Shown: one piece after another, positions 52,702 through 61,013 of the stretch
How the letters are laid out: every line of letters starts with the position of its first letter
Position numbering within the stretch: position 1 is the first letter of the stretch
Assembly (NCBI RefSeq): GCF_006439335.1
Contig: NZ_SAWY01000009.1
Location: forward strand, 1 to 64,000
Source: Litorilituus lipolyticus
Lineage (GTDB): Bacteria > Pseudomonadota > Gammaproteobacteria > Enterobacterales > Alteromonadaceae
Length of the DNA stretch: 64,000 bases
Direction: 5' to 3'
Translations under genes and position numbers: made by a program
The notes under the pieces: model-generated
Database searches by the model: none
Seen by the model: only the letters and a program-made list of their open reading frames with translations
What the model was told of the DNA's origin: nothing

Positions 52702-52743
52702 AACGGTCTTATAATTCCTTTTATCATTGATTTAAGGCCGTTT
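52702..52743 (+). terminator. Probable terminator after the LVIVD lipoprotein gene
   Basis: AACGGTCTTA (52702-52711) pairs with TAAGGCCGTT (52733-52742), a 10-bp stem with one G:U pair and a loop of about 21 bases, followed by TTTC. The long loop and short T-run reduce confidence. Confidence 0.5.
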
Positions 52744-52857
52744 CAATCTCTTATAATATTCAATTTTAAAATATGTATACCTTTGTTAGGAAGGGTTTAG
52801 CATTATTTATGAAACTATAATAAATGAAAAGAAAATGTTAAAAGGAATCATTAACAT

Positions 52858-52920
52858 ATGAGCGTCTCGAAAAATGCAATGTCACATCTAGCTTTATCAA
52901 ATATTGTAAAATGGCAATAA
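52858..52920 (+). other. Short ORF that may be the displaced N-terminus of the next gene
   Basis: An ATG at 52858 with a good ribosome site (AAAAGGAA, 52840-52847) opens a 20-codon frame ending in TAA at 52918-52920. The frame overlaps the ATG at 52911 of the next gene. One extra A in the AAAA run at 52908-52911 would fuse the two frames. The fusion would give a longer signal peptide with a lysine before the hydrophobic core. Confidence 0.4.
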
Positions 52921-55900
52921 CGCTAATTTTCTTTCTCTCATTGAATGCATATACCTCTACAATAACCATCGAAAACCTTGCTGATATTAACCAAGTACCC
53001 GACTCATCGCCTAGTACTAATCCCTATAACCTGATTGAATATGACGACATGCTCTATTATTTTGCCAAACCTGCCGGCGAAGAGCATACCCAGTTATGGG
53101 CACATGATCCTGAAACAAAAAACAATGTTTTAAAATTCGAATTTTCTACAGACAACCGAACATCTGATGTTTTGGTATTCAATGATAAACTGTACTTTGT
53201 TTATAATGATGGCATTCATGGCACTGAATTATGGTTATTTGATGGTGCCACGGAAATAGCTGAATTAGCTATTAATATCCGAGCAGAGGGTTCATATTCT
53301 TATAATTCAAGCTCACCGATTTCATTAACGCTATATAATAATCAATTGTATTTTATTGCTTCTTTAGGTACATCGGGAGCGCCTACAACAAAGCATTTAT
53401 TTCGCTTTGATACTGCGACTAATCAAGCTAGCGCTGTTACTCAGCTATCTATTGATTCCAACACTCCAATAGATACGATAATTTATGATAACAAGCTATT
53501 CTTTTTTGCTTTGGATGAAAATGATGAAACAGCACTTTGGTCATATAATCATGTAGTTGATAGCGTCGAATTTAAAGCAAATGTGAGTTTTAGCCAAGAC
53601 TACCGTAACTTTACCTATAACAGTCATAAAGCTTACTTTGCTATCTACGATCAACAATTGTATTTTTTTGCCCAAGGCGATGGAGTTTATGATGAATTGT
53701 GGCGCTACGATTCTACTAGTGACTCACTCTCACAGCTGACTGAATTAAATGGTTTCTATAAAAGAGGTATTATTGTTTACGATGGAGAATTGTATTTTCA
53801 GTATAGTGCTGGACTTTGGCGCTATAACAATGTGACTAATGAGCCTGTTTTAGTTAGTCAATTTGGCTTTAAGTATGATCCCTACGCGGACCCTACTCAC
53901 CCCCATTTTGCTGTATATAATGGCAAATTATATTTCAATCTACTTACTTATTATGATTCTAGTTGGGCAGGTGACACTGAATATATAGAACTGGATTATG
54001 AAATTCATGCTTATGATAGCGAAACAGGCGTATCGTCCACTGCTGTTAACTCCCCTGGCATAGATGCATACAATTCTCATACTTATACCGAACTAACCGT
54101 ATTTAATGACAAACTTCATTTTATTTACCCAGACTATAGGTACGGAAACTTTGAAGGTAATGGTGAAGAAATTAGCGCTTTTGACGATAGCACCTCTTTA
54201 ACCGAACTAATTACGGACGAGCAATCTGAATTTACCGAATCGAGTGATATTAATTTCAAGATTGTTTTTCAAGACAAATTGTTTTTCACTGCTACAGACG
54301 GCATTCATGGTAACGAGCTTTGGGTTTACGATAAAAACTCGGTAATAGAAATCGAAATGATTGATGACATTAATTCCACAAGAAATGTAGATAGTTGGCG
54401 GGGTGAGAATAGTTCTAGTGACCCAACACATTTTGTAGCTTTTCAAAATAAACTCTATTTTACCGCTGATGATGGCGTTAACGGGCGAAAACTCTGGGTT
54501 TATGAAGATGAATATAATTCAGTTAGATTAGAAACCAAGATTTCAGCGAGTGCAGAGCTGAATACTATCATCCCCTTAATTGCTGTTGATAATAATTTCT
54601 ATTTTAATGCCGATGAAAAAGTATGGCAGTATAATAGCGACACTGGTGCAGTTAATGAAATTGTTGGTATAGATACTATGCTTGAATCAATTTTGTTTAA
54701 TAATCAACTTTATTTTTCAGCTTCATCGGATGTACAAGAAAATCCTCAACTGTATCGACTTAATTCCAGTACTTATGAGGCTGAACTTATCAATGATGAG
54801 TCGTATAAAGGGTACAAGCCAAAAGGGTTCACTATTTACAATAACAAATTATATTTCTTTGCTTTAGATGATGTTGATGATTCAAGGGAAAATAAGTTAT
54901 GGGCGTTTGATGACAGTACTGATAGTTTTAGTCAAATTGATACAAGGTTAAGTTATGGATTTGGCACATCTAGAATGGAAGTTGTTGATGGTCAGCTTTA
55001 TTACCTTAATAATTATAAAAGAGAATTGTGGCGTTATAACAGTGAAACTGAAAGTAAACTATTATTTCATGACCCTCAAGGCATACAGTACTTAATATCA
55101 AGCTATCAAAATAAACTTTACTATTTTGATAGTGAGAATAGCTGGCGATATGGATCTTATGGCGTTCTAGGAGTGGCAGACTCTTCTGGAGAAGAGCTTA
55201 AATATGAGCACTTATATTTTGATTATACTACTTTCCCGATTAAATATAATAACCAGTTACTTTTTACTAGTGATAATGGACTAACTGGTTTTGAAATGTT
55301 TAGTTTGTATGATAATAGGTCTCCATTTATATCTATTGTGCCGCCTGTTTCGACCTTTTCAGCTGGTACTGTTGTGCTCGATGGTTCTTCGTCATTTGAT
55401 CCACTAGGAGGGGAGTTGAGCTATATATGGCAGCAGGAATTTGGTCCCCCTGTAGTTCTTCACTATTCTAATGGTCATAGTTTAGCCTTTCAAGCGCCTG
55501 AAGTTACACGCAATGAAACATTAACGTTTTTATTAACGGTGAGTAATGGCGTAACATCAAGCAAGGAAATAGTGAATGTGGTAATTTTAAAAAATACCGC
55601 GCCAATTATACCTGAAATGGATAATATCACTATTGATGAAGGTAGCGAAGTTACCATCGATGCCTCTGCAACGTCTGGTGTTGGCGGCAATGAGCTTTCT
55701 TTCCACTGGCAACAGATGTCAGGTCCTCCAATAACGCTTTCTGATCAATCAGCCAGTATCATCACTTTTACTGCCCCAGAGGTGAGCCAAAATCAAACGA
55801 TAACTTTAACTTTGACCGTAAGTGATGGATATGCAGAAACTATCTCGACAGTTGAGGTATCGGTAATTCATGTTAACCAAGCACCCACGCTAGCACTTGA

Positions 55901-56285
55901 TGCGCCAGAGAGCGTTGATGAAAATAATCAAGTAACCATTTCTGCAACGGTAAATGATATAGACGGTGATGAATTAACTATTACTTGGTTACAAATCGCA
56001 GGTTCAACAGCTATTGATGTAAGTAATGCTAATGACGCGCTAACGTTTACTGCACCTAGTGTTACCGCAGATGGAAGTTATAGCTTTGAAGTTACTGTGA
56101 CTGATGGTGAGTTAAGTGCGACCGAAAGTGTCAGTGTATTAATTACTAATAAACCTGAGTCTGTAGTGCAAAAGGAGCAATCATCCAGCGGTGGTAGCAT
56201 GGCTTGGCTGTTAATGTATTTGTTAACGTTACTGTCGGTTAGAATGGCGATAGCGAAACGTGTACGAGTGAACGTTATCGGGTAA
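52911..56285 (+). CDS. Exported ELW-repeat protein with PKD-like domains and GlyGly-CTERM tail
   Basis: A 1124-residue exported protein. The hydrophobic start (MAITLIFFLSLNAYTS) is a signal peptide lacking a basic n-region; see the frame break noted at 52858-52920. Residues 30-800 contain many repeats of about 50 residues with FNDKLYFVYNDGIHGTELWLFD-like cores, related to ELWxxDGT repeats and predicted as beta-propellers. Residues 805-1090 hold three PKD/cadherin-like domains (LDGSSSFDPLGGELSYIWQQ, IDASATSGVGGNELSFHWQQ, SATVNDIDGDELTITW). The last 30 residues (SSSGGSMAWLLMYLLTLLSVR, then a basic end) are a GlyGly-CTERM sorting signal, processed by rhombosortase after type II secretion. A binding or adhesion role is inferred. 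Confidence 0.87.
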   Translation: MAITLIFFLSLNAYTSTITIENLADINQVPDSSPSTNPYNLIEYDDMLYYFAKPAGEEHTQLWAHDPETKNNVLKFEFSTDNRTSDVLVFNDKLYFVYNDGIHGTELWLFDGATEIAELAINIRAEGSYSYNSSSPISLTLYNNQLYFIASLGTSGAPTTKHLFRFDTATNQASAVTQLSIDSNTPIDTIIYDNKLFFFALDENDETALWSYNHVVDSVEFKANVSFSQDYRNFTYNSHKAYFAIYDQQLYFFAQGDGVYDELWRYDSTSDSLSQLTELNGFYKRGIIVYDGELYFQYSAGLWRYNNVTNEPVLVSQFGFKYDPYADPTHPHFAVYNGKLYFNLLTYYDSSWAGDTEYIELDYEIHAYDSETGVSSTAVNSPGIDAYNSHTYTELTVFNDKLHFIYPDYRYGNFEGNGEEISAFDDSTSLTELITDEQSEFTESSDINFKIVFQDKLFFTATDGIHGNELWVYDKNSVIEIEMIDDINSTRNVDSWRGENSSSDPTHFVAFQNKLYFTADDGVNGRKLWVYEDEYNSVRLETKISASAELNTIIPLIAVDNNFYFNADEKVWQYNSDTGAVNEIVGIDTMLESILFNNQLYFSASSDVQENPQLYRLNSSTYEAELINDESYKGYKPKGFTIYNNKLYFFALDDVDDSRENKLWAFDDSTDSFSQIDTRLSYGFGTSRMEVVDGQLYYLNNYKRELWRYNSETESKLLFHDPQGIQYLISSYQNKLYYFDSENSWRYGSYGVLGVADSSGEELKYEHLYFDYTTFPIKYNNQLLFTSDNGLTGFEMFSLYDNRSPFISIVPPVSTFSAGTVVLDGSSSFDPLGGELSYIWQQEFGPPVVLHYSNGHSLAFQAPEVTRNETLTFLLTVSNGVTSSKEIVNVVILKNTAPIIPEMDNITIDEGSEVTIDASATSGVGGNELSFHWQQMSGPPITLSDQSASIITFTAPEVSQNQTITLTLTVSDGYAETISTVEVSVIHVNQAPTLALDAPESVDENNQVTISATVNDIDGDELTITWLQIAGSTAIDVSNANDALTFTAPSVTADGSYSFEVTVTDGELSATESVSVLITNKPESVVQKEQSSSGGSMAWLLMYLLTLLSVRMAIAKRVRVNVIG

Positions 56286-56306
56286 ATCTACAATAAAAAC
56301 GCAGTA

Positions 56307-56337
56307 AAAAGGAAACCCAAGCGCTAGGTTTCCTTTT
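56307..56337. terminator. Bidirectional terminator between convergent genes
   Basis: AAAAGGAAACC (56307-56317) and GGTTTCCTTTT (56327-56337) form a perfect 11-bp stem with a nine-base loop. A-runs and T-runs flank both sides, so it can stop transcription from both the repeat-protein gene and the minus-strand operon. Confidence 0.9.
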
Positions 56338-56365
56338 CTATTGTGGTTGGTAATCACTCAAATTT

Positions 56366-57142
56366 TTATGCTTGATAGAATTGTTCAAGCTTACCTTGTT
56401 TTGCCATAGACTCGTATTCTTCTAAATCGTCAACAGAATCTATTTCTAACCAGCCATTATTAACAATTGCTGCTTTTGCTTGCCAACCCGCATCAATAAG
56501 TGCTTGTAAAAAGCTGGTCATGTACATGTTGTCAAAATCTTTACCATCAAATAACCCATTACGGTCAAGTTGTTGATAGAACTTAACTAGTTCTTTTATT
56601 TTGCTTGCGCTTATTTTGATTAGGCCAGTGTATTGCCCCTGAATACGGTCGTAATTTTCAGGCTTCTTGCCTAATTCGGTTACAAAGCCTTGTTCGTTCA
56701 TCACTAATGTTTCAGCATCATCAAGTGGGTTTTCTAATCGTAAAGACCACAAATCACGCCACTTTTTATCGATCATTAGCGCAATATCGTCATCACAAGC
56801 TAATAGTGTTTCAAGGTTTTCATCGTTATAAACAATATCACCATAGGCGATAATTAAATCACCCTCTTGGTTAATAAAGTCTAGAGCACAAAACAAGGTA
56901 CTGACCATATTGGTTTTGTTATAGCGCTTGTTATACGATGTTGGGTAACCTAATGTTTCTATTTGATCGGCGCGGTAACCGGTCGCAATATGGATATCTT
57001 TAATTCCATGTCGCTTCAGGCAGGATATTTGACGTTCAATTAAAGAGGTACCTAATAATGGTACCATGCATTTAGGTTTGTCATTGGTTAGTGGTCGAAG
57101 ACGTGTTCCTTCGCCAGCTGCTAAAATTAAAACTCGGGTCAT
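56366..57142 (-). CDS. Nucleotidyltransferase, probable CTP:phosphoglutamine cytidylyltransferase (Cj1416-like)
   Basis: NTP-transferase of 258 residues. The nucleotide-binding signature LILAAGEGTRLRPLTNDKPKCMVPL is at 5-29, a metal-binding Asp lies in IIAYGDIVYND, and NGWLEIDSVDDLEEYE closes the domain. By sequence alone it would be called a LicC-like phosphocholine cytidylyltransferase. Its operon partners are a glutamine-kinase-like protein and a C26 amidase. The same trio occurs in C. jejuni as Cj1418-Cj1417-Cj1416, where Cj1416 joins phosphoglutamine to CTP to give gamma-glutamyl-CDP-amidate. I therefore prefer that role, by context. It overlaps the amidase gene by four bases and is last in the operon. 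Confidence 0.8.
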   Translation of the reverse strand: MTRVLILAAGEGTRLRPLTNDKPKCMVPLLGTSLIERQISCLKRHGIKDIHIATGYRADQIETLGYPTSYNKRYNKTNMVSTLFCALDFINQEGDLIIAYGDIVYNDENLETLLACDDDIALMIDKKWRDLWSLRLENPLDDAETLVMNEQGFVTELGKKPENYDRIQGQYTGLIKISASKIKELVKFYQQLDRNGLFDGKDFDNMYMTSFLQALIDAGWQAKAAIVNNGWLEIDSVDDLEEYESMAKQGKLEQFYQA

Positions 57143-57768
57143 AATAAAAATCTTTTAAATAGTTGTATATCAAGTTGAGAAAAAGGAATTTCCCGTTCGG
57201 GGTGCCACATAACGCCAAGTATTGAGCGTTGGCTATCAAAGTAAGCTTCGATATTTCCTGCATTATCAGTAGCTAACGGAGTTAATGTCTTGGCTAGTCC
57301 CTTAGCTGGAATGCAGTAGTTATGAAAACTGTTGACTATATCAGGGAGAGTAAAGTCGCTAGAACATGTGAATATTTGATGTTTTTGAGCTACATGTCCT
57401 GACACTGGTTCAAGTTTACCGTTTAAAGCTACATTAATAACTTGCATACCACGGCAAACTCCTAGTACAGGAATGCTTTTATCTAATGCTGCAGTCAATA
57501 AGGCTATTTCAAACTCATCGCGTTCTGGTGCAGCATCTTCAGCACTAGAATCTAAAGTCGCTATGGAATTACCACCGCTTAAAATGATGCCATCAAGTCT
57601 AAAGTTTTCAATATAGCTTGCTGCGTATTTTGCTGATACATTTGGCAAAGGAACTGCGATATGGCCCAAAGCGAAAGCAAAGTTAAACCACTGTTGATCC
57701 AAACAGTCTCTTCGCTCTCCATAGTTTTTTATTAGCTCAACTCGCTGAGTTATCCCTATTCGCTTCAA
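57139..57768 (-). CDS. Class I glutamine-amidotransferase-fold hydrolase, probable gamma-glutamyl-CDP-amidate hydrolase (Cj1417-like)
   Basis: Peptidase C26/GATase1 fold with the nucleophile C105 in VLGVCRGMQVINV and a His-Glu pair H189/E191 in VMWHPEREIP, so the catalytic triad is intact. Family members hydrolyse gamma-glutamyl amides (e.g. PuuD). In C. jejuni, Cj1417 removes glutamate from gamma-glutamyl-CDP-amidate and leaves cytidine diphosphoramidate. The flanking genes here match the other two enzymes of that path. I chose the TTG at 57768-57766: it overlaps the upstream stop (TTGA), has AGGGA seven bases before it, and gives MKRIGITQRV as a typical start. An ATG at 57798 would add ten unlikely residues. 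Role assignment is by context plus family. Confidence 0.82.
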   Translation of the reverse strand: MKRIGITQRVELIKNYGERRDCLDQQWFNFAFALGHIAVPLPNVSAKYAASYIENFRLDGIILSGGNSIATLDSSAEDAAPERDEFEIALLTAALDKSIPVLGVCRGMQVINVALNGKLEPVSGHVAQKHQIFTCSSDFTLPDIVNSFHNYCIPAKGLAKTLTPLATDNAGNIEAYFDSQRSILGVMWHPEREIPFSQLDIQLFKRFLL

Positions 57769-60737
57769 GATATTTCCCTGATAAGTTGATTTCCACAATC
57801 TAATTCTATTTGGTGCATCAATGAAACTTCTTCATAAAGTTTTTCTCCAACACCAATTGCCGCAGGTAAACCTATTTCAGCAGCTCTAATGGCCATATGT
57901 GAATTAGCCCCACCATATTGAGTGATTAGCCCCGCAATATCGTGACCAAATAACCAGTCGTAACCAGGATCAGCTTGAGGTATTAGGACTATTTTTCCTT
58001 GTAACTCTTGCTCTTGCTGATTATCTAAGCATTGAATTGTGCCTACTACTTTTAAAGCACTAACAAAATTTGGCTGTGATGAAAGGCGTTCAAAACAAGT
58101 TAAATCAACTTCGTGTTGAATGAATTGAGGCAGCTCAATCGCAGAAGTAATAGCGTATTGCTTTTTACGTATAGCAATTAATGTTTTTAGTTCTGAGATC
58201 GAAGCGACATTGAGCTTCCAGTTCTTCAGGTCGTTATATTCTAAAAATGCTAAATCACCTCTTGATAGACCTGAATGCTTGCCTTGTTCTATGCAGTAAT
58301 CGAGTGCTTTACTCAGGTTACGAGTAAACTCGAACTTAACAAACTCTCTTGCTTGGGTCGATTCAACTAGGTAATTTACTAATTGTTTTGGCGTTACTGT
58401 TGAGCCAAGTTGAGCTAATGTGTCTTCAATTCCCGAAAGCTCAGTACTAGTAAATATAAAGTTAGTTTCATGAGGCGATGTGTCATCACTTGCTGAAATT
58501 AAATAGCGATCAGGATCTTCCCAATAAGCTTGGGTGGTAATATCGTATGTACCAGGACGTAAGTGACCATACTTATCAATTAATTGTGAAAGCTCAATTT
58601 CACCGTTAGTATGTAATAGTTTATCTTTAGTAAAGTCTCCAGCAACGGTATCAAAACTTCTTAGGAACTCTAGTCGTCGTTCATCGCTTAAAATATTGTT
58701 ATCAACAAAAGCTTTTAACAAAGAGGTGGCAACAAAGCCTGCTCTAGCAGCATGAGAGAATGCTAAAGTACCAAATCGTTTACAGTCATCTAATAACGCA
58801 ACAGCTTTATCTATAGCTGGCAGTTGACAATCTATGAGCTGAACTCTGCGTCTATTTAGAGTATCAACTGAAGCAATATCGTTTTTTAGGCGAGTAAGTG
58901 CGTTACAAGTGATATCCTTTAGTGCAACTTCTAAATTAGCTACATCAGCCTTTAATACGCCATAGGGGATAAGTCGTTTTTCCGCTGCAGATAAAAAATT
59001 AGGTGTCCATACCGTGAATAGAACATCAAACTCTATTTTGTCATGAAACTGTGGGTTATCTGCAAGTATTGATAAATAAGCATCCGCTAGTCGTCGTGCA
59101 CAGTCTTCGTTTAATGATGCAGGAATAAAAGAGTTAATGCTTGCACGACAGTCAATATATGGCTGACCACATAATGAACCAAGCAGAGGTGCAGGGCTTA
59201 CCTCCCTGTAACCAAATTCAGCTCGTTGCTTGGCCCATACATCATTGGTTATCAAATGACGATATAAGCTAAATGCTAGTGGTTTAGGGCGAGTACCAAT
59301 TATTTCAGCTGGGTTCCAGTCAGGCATATTGGCAAAAATATTTTTTTTCCCATAAATAAAAGGTGTTGGCTGCTGCTGCTTGGAAAATTGTGAAGTAGCA
59401 TTGTTTAGTTGATTAATTACTTTATCTTCTTCAATGGCGTAACTATCATGATTGACTGTTATAGGCCTTACTTGAAAAATGTGGACTAGGCCTGTTTTAG
59501 CTATGGCAAATTCAATATCAAGCTTATCGAATCCTAACAACTGCTCTAACTCTTGGATTGCTGTTAATACTGGTTGCAACTCTGGTGCGACGTCTATTAA
59601 TTTTTCAGGTGTTGAGCGGCTCAATATTACTGTTCTTAAATCACAATGAGTACCGGCGGTAACGGATTCTGTTGATTGTGTCTTGTCATCAAAATTAAAG
59701 CGATAATATGGCGCACCTGTTTCTAAATCACAAGTGAATACAACACCAGCACAACGCACTTCACTAAGGAACTCCTGCACCAATATTTGATCGTCACTCG
59801 CTTTTTCTTTACCAAATGAGTTTATTACTTCTTCGATTGCCTCTGCTACAATATACTCTTTACTACCATCAACATTGAGAATACTCTCAAAGCCGCCAGC
59901 ATTTGAACTGTACCAGTTATCCTCTCCCTTTGAACTGCTGCGAACAACTAATCGTTTATCTGCAAATTCTTGTCGAATTTCATTCAGCACGTGTACTTGA
60001 TTGTTATACCAATTCAACGAAGTAAAACTAACTTGGCTGCCAATATGGCTTAATTTAACTAAAGGCTCAAGACGAGCTAGAGTTTCTGATTTGGTACCGA
60101 GAATAAAGTGTGCAATATCTCGTGGAGAGTTGAATTCAGCCCAATGGCCAGCAACATCAAAAGCAGACGTGGAGAAGCCTTGTTTTTCTAAGTAATGGAT
60201 AAGGTCAATTAAAGTACGGCCAATTTCACCTTCAGTAACATTCGTTAGTTTTTTAGCTACTGCTGCAGAAAAATGAATTAGTCCTGTGAATTCAACTTTT
60301 ATATCTTCATGTAGCATTGTTTCAGCAGACTTTATGTCTTCAACGGAACGAGATTCATATCGTTCTTTCCAACAGCTATCTACAGCATATACTACATCAG
60401 CATCAATTTTTACCAGTTCTTCAATCGTTTCTTTACGAAAAAGCGTGTCAGAATATGCTGTTAAAATAGAGTCCCCAGAAAATTGGGCTCTCAGTAATGT
60501 ATGAAGTACACTTTGTTGTTCCCAGTCAGGTATTACTTGGTATTTAAGGTATGAATAGTTCTTAATAACTTCTTCTACGTGATAACCGCCAAGAAATGAT
60601 ATATTGTTTATATTTACAATGGATTTGAAACTGTGCAATTGCCAGTCCATTGCTTTAGTGTTTAGTGCAATTGTTCTCAGCGCAGCAGGTTTGTGGCCTT
60701 GGGCTGGTCTTCCCGCCCCTAATAAAAATACTTCCAT
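57765..60737 (-). CDS. PEP-synthase-like kinase, probable L-glutamine kinase (Cj1418-like) with N-terminal nucleotidyltransferase-like domain
   Basis: A 990-residue multidomain protein. Residues 1-215 look like a nucleotidyltransferase domain with a changed loop (LLGAGRPAQGHKPAAL in place of GxGTRLxPxTxxxPK) and the usual closing WAEFNSPRDIAHFI. Residues 235-428 are an ATP-grasp PPDK_N domain (RLVVRSSSKGEDNWYSSNAGGFES, LDIEFAI, IFQVRPI). After a helical linker, residues 905-985 are the mobile phosphohistidine domain with H947 in GGANSHMAIRAAEIGLPAAIGVG. There is no PEP/pyruvate-binding barrel, so it is not PEP synthase. Cj1418 has the same ATP-grasp plus His domains and phosphorylates the amide nitrogen of L-glutamine. 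The N-terminal domain is extra. First gene of the operon; it overlaps the amidase by four bases. Confidence 0.85.
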   Translation of the reverse strand: MEVFLLGAGRPAQGHKPAALRTIALNTKAMDWQLHSFKSIVNINNISFLGGYHVEEVIKNYSYLKYQVIPDWEQQSVLHTLLRAQFSGDSILTAYSDTLFRKETIEELVKIDADVVYAVDSCWKERYESRSVEDIKSAETMLHEDIKVEFTGLIHFSAAVAKKLTNVTEGEIGRTLIDLIHYLEKQGFSTSAFDVAGHWAEFNSPRDIAHFILGTKSETLARLEPLVKLSHIGSQVSFTSLNWYNNQVHVLNEIRQEFADKRLVVRSSSKGEDNWYSSNAGGFESILNVDGSKEYIVAEAIEEVINSFGKEKASDDQILVQEFLSEVRCAGVVFTCDLETGAPYYRFNFDDKTQSTESVTAGTHCDLRTVILSRSTPEKLIDVAPELQPVLTAIQELEQLLGFDKLDIEFAIAKTGLVHIFQVRPITVNHDSYAIEEDKVINQLNNATSQFSKQQQPTPFIYGKKNIFANMPDWNPAEIIGTRPKPLAFSLYRHLITNDVWAKQRAEFGYREVSPAPLLGSLCGQPYIDCRASINSFIPASLNEDCARRLADAYLSILADNPQFHDKIEFDVLFTVWTPNFLSAAEKRLIPYGVLKADVANLEVALKDITCNALTRLKNDIASVDTLNRRRVQLIDCQLPAIDKAVALLDDCKRFGTLAFSHAARAGFVATSLLKAFVDNNILSDERRLEFLRSFDTVAGDFTKDKLLHTNGEIELSQLIDKYGHLRPGTYDITTQAYWEDPDRYLISASDDTSPHETNFIFTSTELSGIEDTLAQLGSTVTPKQLVNYLVESTQAREFVKFEFTRNLSKALDYCIEQGKHSGLSRGDLAFLEYNDLKNWKLNVASISELKTLIAIRKKQYAITSAIELPQFIQHEVDLTCFERLSSQPNFVSALKVVGTIQCLDNQQEQELQGKIVLIPQADPGYDWLFGHDIAGLITQYGGANSHMAIRAAEIGLPAAIGVGEKLYEEVSLMHQIELDCGNQLIREIS

Positions 60738-61013
60738 TCTTGAAATTCTACATTCATATATACTTAATAAATTGTTCTGTATAATAACCTTTATTACTTA
60801 TTGTTGCCACATTGAGGGGATTTTGATTTACTTATAGTTAGTAGTGAGAATCCTTAAAATTGATCCCGCCAAATGATACTGTTAAAGATGAGCTAAATGA
60901 ATTTTATTATCTATTGAAGGTAAGAATGTTACTATTGTTTTTTTATGCAGAAGTTCCATTTTTTTTATGTTAGCTTCTAGCGAATTTATTTGTTCTTCAC
61001 TGGGTTTTAATTA
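60738..61013. other. Divergent promoter region between the phosphoramidate-type operon and ugd
   Basis: About 276 AT-rich bases separate the minus-strand kinase gene from ugd. Promoters for both directions must lie here. I could not pick a convincing -35/-10 pair for either, and saw no hairpin or ORF likely to be real. Confidence 0.45.

Noticed and set aside
56366-57142. Phosphocholine cytidylyltransferase (LicC) as the primary call
   Set aside because: The sequence type allows it, but no choline kinase or transporter is seen and the two overlapping partners match the phosphoramidate trio. Kept as an alternative only.
57765-60737. Phosphoenolpyruvate synthase
   Set aside because: The ATP-grasp and phosphohistidine domains are present, but the C-terminal PEP/pyruvate-binding barrel is missing and the protein ends just after the His domain.
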